A DNA stretch of 64,000 bases from Pseudomonas sp. WN033 (lineage in GTDB: Bacteria > Pseudomonadota > Gammaproteobacteria > Pseudomonadales > Pseudomonadaceae). The notes below the pieces were generated by a model. That model did not search any database, was not told the origin of the DNA, and worked only from the letters and a program-made list of their open reading frames with translations. The stretch covers positions 1 through 64,000 of the forward strand of contig NSKG01000002.1 of assembly GCA_002287035.1 (NCBI GenBank), read 5' to 3'. The position numbers and the translations under genes were made by a program. Shown one piece after another: positions 57,001-64,000 of this stretch (the stretch's first letter is position 1; each line of letters starts with the position of its first letter).

Positions 57001-57015
57001 TGTAGTATCACTACA
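57001..57015. promoter_or_regulatory. Palindrome B upstream of icd (TGTAGT-N3-ACTACA)
   Basis: TGTAGT-ATC-ACTACA, a perfect 15-bp palindrome 103 bases from palindrome A, with a further half site CTACA at 57023-57027. The pair suggests cooperative binding or looping by one regulator. Confidence 0.55.
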
Positions 57016-57162
57016 AGCCCCACTACATCGCGGCACGGCAACAGCAATCCTAGCTGTTTTTGCCGCCAGCGCCAGTAAGCACCGATACAACAGACAAGCC
57101 GTGGGCAGTTCACGTCCCCCACTCCTTTAGGCTACCCTATAGGCCTTTTTCAGGAGCTGGGC

Positions 57163-57597
57163 ATGCGCTTTTTACCTCATGTAACCGTGGCAACCATTGT
57201 CGAGGACCAAGGGCGCTTTCTGATGGTTGAGGAGCAACGCGGCGACCGCATTGTTATAAATCAACCTGCCGGGCATCTGGAAGCCGACGAAAGTCTCATC
57301 GAGGCCGCCCGGCGCGAAGTGCTTGAAGAAACCGCCTGGGAAGTTGAAATCACCTCGGTGGTTGGCCTCTACCTGTTCAAGGCCGACAATGGTGTAACCT
57401 ATCAACGTGCCTGTTTTGCCGGCAAAGCCCTGAACCATTGCCCGGAACAGCCCCTGGATCATGGCATCGTGCGAGCCAGCTGGATGAGCCTTGAGCAACT
57501 ACAGGCCAAACGCCAGGATTTACGCAGCTATCTGGTACTCGACTGCATCCAGGACTACCTGAACAAGCCCCACTACTCTTTGGATCTGATTCGCTGA
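57163..57597 (+). CDS. nudJ: NUDIX hydrolase, NudJ-like
   Basis: 144 residues. NudJ acts on thiamin pyrophosphate precursors and nucleoside di/triphosphates. The Nudix box is [20 protein letters not shown] followed by TAW: G, E, REV-EE are present, but the final G of the EExG part is Ala. That position is normally Gly in this family. It stands in the conserved nudJ-mnmA-hflD-purB order and ends one base before the mnmA ATG. Activity seems likely, since all metal-binding glutamates remain. Confidence 0.88.
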   Translation: MRFLPHVTVATIVEDQGRFLMVEEQRGDRIVINQPAGHLEADESLIEAARREVLEETAWEVEITSVVGLYLFKADNGVTYQRACFAGKALNHCPEQPLDHGIVRASWMSLEQLQAKRQDLRSYLVLDCIQDYLNKPHYSLDLIR

Positions 57598-57598
57598 C

Positions 57599-58741
57599 AT
57601 GACCACCTCCGCCAGCCGCCCCGCCAACCAGCCTCCCAGCCAAGCCAGAGTCATCGTCGGCATGTCCGGCGGGGTCGACTCGTCCGTTTCCGCAGCCCTG
57701 CTGCTTGAACAGGGCTATCAGGTCGAAGGCTTGTTCATGAAGAACTGGGATGAGGATGACGGCACCGAGTACTGCACCGCCATGACCGACCTGGCCGATG
57801 CCCAGGCAGTAGCTGACCGGCTTGGCATCAGGCTGCACACTGCCAACTTCGCCGCCGAGTACTGGGACAATGTGTTTGAACACTTCCTGGCGGAATACAA
57901 GGCCGGACGCACACCCAACCCGGACATCCTGTGCAACCGCGAAATCAAGTTCAAGGCGTTTCTCGACTACGCGCTGATGCTCGGCGCTGACCTGATCGCC
58001 ACCGGTCACTACTGCCGGCGCGGTGAGCGCGATGGCCAGACGGTACTGTTGCGCGGCATCGACACCAACAAGGACCAGAGCTACTTCCTGCATGCGGTTG
58101 GCGCGGAGCAAATCGCTCGCACCCTATTCCCGGTCGGTGAACTGGAAAAGCCCGAAGTACGGCGTATCGCCGAGAAATACGATCTGGCTACCGCCCGCAA
58201 GAAAGATTCGACCGGGATCTGCTTCATCGGCGAGCGGCGCTTCACCGACTTTCTCAAGCAATACCTGCCAGCCCAGCCCGGTGACATTGAAACCACCGAG
58301 GGCACGGTGATCGGCCGCCATCACGGCTTGATGTATCACACCATCGGCCAGCGTCAGGGCCTCGGCATCGGCGGCATGCAGGGCGCTGGCGACGAACCCT
58401 GGTATGTTCTGCGCAAGGATTTGACCCGTAACGTACTGGTGGTTGGCCAGGGCAATGATCATCCATGGCTGTTCGCCCGGGCCCTGGAGTGCTCCAGCAT
58501 CTGGTGGGTCAACCCGCTGGAGCTTGCTCAGCCCCGCCGCCTGACCGCCAAGGTGCGCTATCGCCAGGCCGACCAGGCCTGCACCCTTGAGCGCACTGCC
58601 AGCGGTTACCGTGCTCACTTCGACGAGCCCCAGCGCGCGGTGACACCTGGTCAGTCTGTGGTGTTCTACGACGGCGATATCTGCCTCGGTGGCGGCGTCA
58701 TCGAAACGGCCATCCCGGCCTTTGCTGAGGATGCCGCATGA
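57599..58741 (+). CDS. mnmA: tRNA-specific 2-thiouridylase
   Basis: 380 residues. MnmA thiolates U34 of tRNA-Lys, -Glu and -Gln. PP-loop [15 protein letters not shown] (about 21-35), catalytic Cys in [14 protein letters not shown] and the persulfide Cys in [11 protein letters not shown] are present, along with the C-terminal beta-barrel. Start one base after nudJ; stop overlaps hflD by four bases, so it is embedded in a coupled operon. Confidence 0.96.
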   Translation: MTTSASRPANQPPSQARVIVGMSGGVDSSVSAALLLEQGYQVEGLFMKNWDEDDGTEYCTAMTDLADAQAVADRLGIRLHTANFAAEYWDNVFEHFLAEYKAGRTPNPDILCNREIKFKAFLDYALMLGADLIATGHYCRRGERDGQTVLLRGIDTNKDQSYFLHAVGAEQIARTLFPVGELEKPEVRRIAEKYDLATARKKDSTGICFIGERRFTDFLKQYLPAQPGDIETTEGTVIGRHHGLMYHTIGQRQGLGIGGMQGAGDEPWYVLRKDLTRNVLVVGQGNDHPWLFARALECSSIWWVNPLELAQPRRLTAKVRYRQADQACTLERTASGYRAHFDEPQRAVTPGQSVVFYDGDICLGGGVIETAIPAFAEDAA

Positions 58742-59350
58742 CCCGCTATGAAGAACTGGCCGTAGCATTGGGGGCGGTATTCGAGACAGCCATTCTGGTC
58801 GACAAGCTGGCCCGTTCCGGGCAACTGGCCGAAGGGCCCGCCGCCTGCCTGGTGCGTAGCATTCTTGAACGCTCACCAGATGACGTGATGGGCGTCTATG
58901 GCGGCAGCCACCACCAGATCCGCCAAGGTCTGCAGGCGCTTGAGTCAATGCTGGCTCGCGACAATGCCGCATTACAGCGTGATGCCCTGCGCTATACCAT
59001 GAACCTGCTGGTACTCGAGCGCCAACTCAACAAGCGCGATGACATGCTGCAAGTGCTTGGTCAGCGGCTTCAGCAGGCTGAAAGCCAGGTCGAACACTTC
59101 GGCGCCCTGCATGACAATGTCTGGGCCTCACTTGGCAGCATTTATCAGGACACCATCAGCACGCTGAAACTGCGTATCCAGGTGCATGGCGACATGCGCT
59201 ATCTGCAGCAGCCAGACATTGCCAACCGGATCCGCGCCTTGCTGCTGGCCGGTATCCGCTCGGCCCGGCTCTGGCGTCAACTCGGCGGCCACCGCTGGCA
59301 TCTATTGTTCTACCGCAAACGCCTGCTCGAAGCGGTGCGCGCGGTGCTCA

Positions 59351-59358
<8 letters not shown>
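58738..59358 (+). CDS. hflD: HflD (high-frequency lysogenisation protein homologue)
   Basis: 206 residues, all-helical, peripheral membrane protein. The segments [31 protein letters not shown] and [18 protein letters not shown] match HflD, known in E. coli to bind lambda CII; its housekeeping role is unclear. It is coupled by ATGA to mnmA and overlaps the next gene by eight bases. Confidence 0.92.
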
Positions 59359-61668
<2,310 letters not shown>

Positions 61669-61685
61669 GCCTTTTGCTTTGCATA

Positions 61686-61806
61686 GTGCGTGCCCGGGCG
61701 GTGTTGTACTACGGCCATTCCGGGCACGCACAAGTACTTCCCTGTAGCTCTTCGATGCCATCCCTGGCATCGAACGGCCCGGAATGGCCGTAGTACAACA
61801 CCGCCC
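61686..61806. repeat. Structured repeat unit 1 (inverted-repeat arms, conserved core)
   Basis: Perfect 29-bp inverted arms (61696-61724 and 61778-61806) enclose a core whose centre is a 10-bp hairpin TTCGATGCCA / TGGCATCGAA (61751-61774). The left arm can alternatively pair with its neighbour through a 12-bp stem (GTGCGTGCCCGG 61686-61697 with CCGGGCACGCAC 61720-61731), so two folds compete. The core (about 61728-61774) recurs as a reverse complement in unit 2. Confidence 0.85.
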
Positions 61807-61811
61807 AACCA

Positions 61812-62024
61812 GTTCCGTGCATAATCGCCATTCAGATTACTGCTGGAACGTGGACTGACCAACTCAGACTTCAAGAGCCGACTGCCTGTCCCCATACCCT
61901 GGACCGTTCGATGCCAGGGATGGCATCGAAGAGCTACATGGATGTACTTGTGCATGTCCAGGGTATGGGGACAGGTAGCCGGCCAGCACACAGACCAATG
62001 TCAGTCCACGATCCTTGCACGAAC
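61812..62024. repeat. Structured repeat unit 2 (inverted copy of the core, different arms)
   Basis: Nested arms: GTTCCGTGCA/TGCACGAAC (61812-61821, 62016-62024; one-base gap), CGTGGACTGAC/GTCAGTCCACG (61849-61859, 62000-62010) and a perfect 20-bp pair (61885-61904, 61956-61975). The core 61907-61953 is the reverse complement of unit 1's core with two mismatches in 47. The arms share no similarity with those of unit 1. The 382-base purB-roxA gap holds these units and no credible gene. Confidence 0.85.
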
Positions 62025-62050
62025 TAGAAATCACCACGAGAAACCGCCCC

Positions 62051-63217
62051 ATGTCCAACCTCCCACTGCTTGGCAACCTCACCCCAGAACAGTTCCTGCG
62101 CGACTACTGGCAGAAAAAGCCCCTGCTGATTCGTCAGGCAGTCCCGGGCTATGAAAGCCCTATCAGCCCCAACGAGCTGGCTGGACTGTCGCTTGAAGAA
62201 GAGGTTGAGTCGCGGATCATTCTCGAGCACGGCAAGCACCCCTGGGAGCAGCGCCGCGGCCCCTTTGCCGAAGATGCCTTTCAAAATCTGCCAGAGCGTG
62301 ACTGGACACTGCTGGTTCAGGCCGTAGATCAGTTCGTCCCGGAAGTAGCTGAGCTGCTCAAAGCCTTCGATTTCCTGCCCAGTTGGCGCAAGGACGACAT
62401 CATGATTAGTTACGCAACGCCGGGTGGCGGTGTCGGGCCGCACTATGACAACTACGACGTATTTCTGCTGCAAGGCCAAGGTCGCCGGCGCTGGAAAATT
62501 GGTCAGCACTGCGATGAGAACAGCCCCCTGCTCGACCATCCTGACCTGCGTATCCTGCGCGATTTCGAGCAGACGGATGAGTGGGTACTGGAACCTGGCG
62601 ACATGCTTTACATCCCGCCAGGTGTCGCCCACTGGGGGATCGCTGAGGACGATTGCATGACCTTCTCGGTAGGCTTTCGCGCGCCCAGCCATGCCGAAAT
62701 TTTGTTGCACTACACTGACTTCGTCAGCCAGCAGTTGGGTGACAGCCTGCGCTACAGTGATGCAGGCATGACGCCAATCGAGGATCCCGCCAGCATTGAT
62801 GAGCAGAGTATTGACCGGTTGCAACAAATTTTGCGCCCACTGGTCGAAGACAGAGAGGCATTGGCCACCTGGTTCGGCCGCTTCATGACCGAGGCGCGTT
62901 ACCCGGAACTGATACAGCCTCAAGAGTGGGAAGTAGCCGATTTGCTTGCATTGCTTGAGGCTGGCTACGGCTTGATACGCCACCCCAGCAGCCGACTGGC
63001 CTGGCGCCGGGGGCAGAATGACAGCTTGCGGCTGTTCGCCAGCGGCGAGCATTGTGAGCTGCCAATTTCCTTGCTGCCACTGGTTCAGCTAGTCTGCAAA
63101 CAGGACTATCTTGAAGCCGGAGCCTTGGAGCCGTGGCTGCAGCAGGAAGATGCACGGGAATTGCTGGTGCAATTGCTCAACAAGGGAGAACTCCTGCCGG
63201 AGGAGGATGATGAATGA
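62051..63217 (+). CDS. roxA: Ribosomal protein L16 arginine 3-hydroxylase RoxA (YcfD), JmjC/cupin oxygenase
   Basis: 388 residues from the ATG at 62051. A 2-oxoglutarate/Fe(II) oxygenase that hydroxylates an arginine of L16. Iron ligands: H131-Y-D133 (GPHYDNYDVFLL) and H194 (PPGVAHWGIAE); RRRWKIG and GDMLYIPPG are conserved. The C-terminal domain is winged-helix-like. It follows purB in Pseudomonas. The next gene starts within its last codons. Confidence 0.92.
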   Translation: MSNLPLLGNLTPEQFLRDYWQKKPLLIRQAVPGYESPISPNELAGLSLEEEVESRIILEHGKHPWEQRRGPFAEDAFQNLPERDWTLLVQAVDQFVPEVAELLKAFDFLPSWRKDDIMISYATPGGGVGPHYDNYDVFLLQGQGRRRWKIGQHCDENSPLLDHPDLRILRDFEQTDEWVLEPGDMLYIPPGVAHWGIAEDDCMTFSVGFRAPSHAEILLHYTDFVSQQLGDSLRYSDAGMTPIEDPASIDEQSIDRLQQILRPLVEDREALATWFGRFMTEARYPELIQPQEWEVADLLALLEAGYGLIRHPSSRLAWRRGQNDSLRLFASGEHCELPISLLPLVQLVCKQDYLEAGALEPWLQQEDARELLVQLLNKGELLPEEDDE

Positions 63218-64000
63218 TGCAAGGGTCGAACTAGTAAGTTGGTCAGCCACACCCGCCTTGCGGGACATTCGCCAGCGGGTGTTTGTCGACGAACAGCATG
63301 TGCCGCCCTCCCTGGAATGGGATGAGCATGATCTGAGCGCGGTGCATTTTCAACTTCTGGTCAATGAACACCCCGCGGGCACGGCCCGACTGCTGCGCGA
63401 TGGGCACATTGGCCGGGTGGCGATTCTTCCAGATTACCGTGGCTTGGGGTTGGGCAACCTGCTTATGCGAGAGGTGATGCGCCACGCCCGGGAACTTGGG
63501 CATCAACACCTGGAACTGTCAGCTCAAACGCATGCACAGCGATTTTACGAACGTCTGGGTTTCGTTCGTTGTTCCGAACCATACATGGATGCCGGCATTG
63601 CGCATATCGATATGCGCTGGAGCGCTGAGACCCAAAGCCAGGTCGAGCTGCCGCCTATCGAGTTTGTCTCTCCTGGCTCTTTCAGCATCCACAATCCCGA
63701 GCACCAGACCAAGCGCTACAGCTCTCACCTGCCCTATCAGCTGGGCGAACAGCGTGATTTGATCGAGATTGATGAAGAATATGCCCTGGCGCATGCCTGT
63801 CATCTTGTCCTGCAGGCCCGGCGACGCCTGACTATCAGCAGCCCGGACCAGGCAATGTGGCTATTTCACCGACGCGATTTTATCGACTGCTGCGAACAAT
63901 TCATCGCCACACATCCCAAGGGAAGTATCCGCGTACTGGTCAATCAGGTGACTGCCGATTTCACCCAGGGGCACAGCTTGTCCAGCCTGCAACACCGTTT
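63210..64000 (+). CDS. GNAT acetyltransferase with C-terminal extension (partial, cut at window end)
   Basis: Open from ATG 63210 (or 63207) to the window end, 263 codons and unfinished. SD GGAGG at 63199-63203 favours 63210. Residues about 1-130 are a GNAT domain: RVFVDEQHVP, acetyl-CoA motif RVAILPDYRGLGLGNLLM, and AQRFYERLGFVR. The remainder (ETQSQVELPPIEFVSPG, LVLQARRRLTISSPDQAMWL) is a second domain of unknown function seen on such Pseudomonas proteins. It overlaps roxA by eight bases. Substrate unknown. Confidence 0.85.
   Translation, partial: MNDARVELVSWSATPALRDIRQRVFVDEQHVPPSLEWDEHDLSAVHFQLLVNEHPAGTARLLRDGHIGRVAILPDYRGLGLGNLLMREVMRHARELGHQHLELSAQTHAQRFYERLGFVRCSEPYMDAGIAHIDMRWSAETQSQVELPPIEFVSPGSFSIHNPEHQTKRYSSHLPYQLGEQRDLIEIDEEYALAHACHLVLQARRRLTISSPDQAMWLFHRRDFIDCCEQFIATHPKGSIRVLVNQVTADFTQGHSLSSLQHR

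Overview
The window is a chromosomal segment of a Pseudomonadaceae-type gammaproteobacterium (Pseudomonas sensu lato; species not determinable from the sequence alone). The gene order supports this: gacA-uvrC-pgsA followed by tRNA-Gly/Cys/Leu, clpA-clpS/cspD-icd-nudJ-mnmA-hflD-(EamA)-purB-roxA, tamA-tamB, a Fap amyloid operon, and a TTG-started gacA are all Pseudomonas-like. Coding density is high, genes are tightly packed with many ATGA overlaps, and there is no prophage, integron or intact insertion sequence.

Layout. 1-2.9 kb: end of etfB, etfA and an opposing acyl-CoA ligase. 3.1-4.8 kb: an orphan pair made of an ISL3-transposase-like small protein and a FIST sensor-domain protein. 4.8-15.9 kb: DnaQ-like exonuclease and cNMP/CBS/DUF294 protein, a propionyl-CoA synthetase, gacA-uvrC-pgsA, tRNA-Gly, a DUF4212/sodium:solute symporter pair and a small membrane protein. 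16.0-16.2 kb: tRNA-Cys and tRNA-Leu. 16.2-22.9 kb: fapABCDEF-like functional-amyloid operon with an elaborate upstream control region and a convergent VpsR-type sigma54 activator, then UDP-glucose dehydrogenase. 24.5-30.3 kb: Fur-boxed siderophore receptor with AraC regulator, glutathione reductase, TRIC/UPF0126 membrane protein, PCuAC copper chaperone. 30.5-36.8 kb: PilZ protein, ABC exporter trio, dodecin, hexose-6-phosphate mutarotase, truncated hemoglobin. 37-43.3 kb: secreted alpha/beta hydrolase with divergent AraC regulator, LysR regulator, CDF transporter, AraC regulator, M20 amidohydrolase. 43.4-55.5 kb: a second-type FtsH protease, Tpx, TamB-TamA, exonuclease III, ClpA-ClpS, CspD. 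55.5-64 kb: Icd, NudJ, MnmA, HflD, EamA transporter, PurB, a remarkable nested inverted-repeat region, the ribosomal oxygenase RoxA and a GNAT protein cut by the window end.

The most interesting locus is the fap region. Three 18-bp palindromes of the form TGTTTCA-N4-TGAAACA stand upstream of a good sigma54 (-24/-12) promoter in front of fapA, and the only sigma54 activator gene in the window lies immediately downstream of fapF in convergent orientation. The sequence therefore suggests a self-contained, locally regulated amyloid module, possibly responsive to cyclic-di-GMP because the activator resembles VpsR. A stable intercistronic hairpin separates the major fibre gene fapC from fapD. The second standout is the purB-roxA spacer (about 61686-62024), which carries two head-to-head copies of a ~47-bp core, each enclosed by its own perfect but unrelated inverted-repeat arms. 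Paired TGTAG-N5-CTACA palindromes upstream of icd look like operators of a central-carbon regulator.
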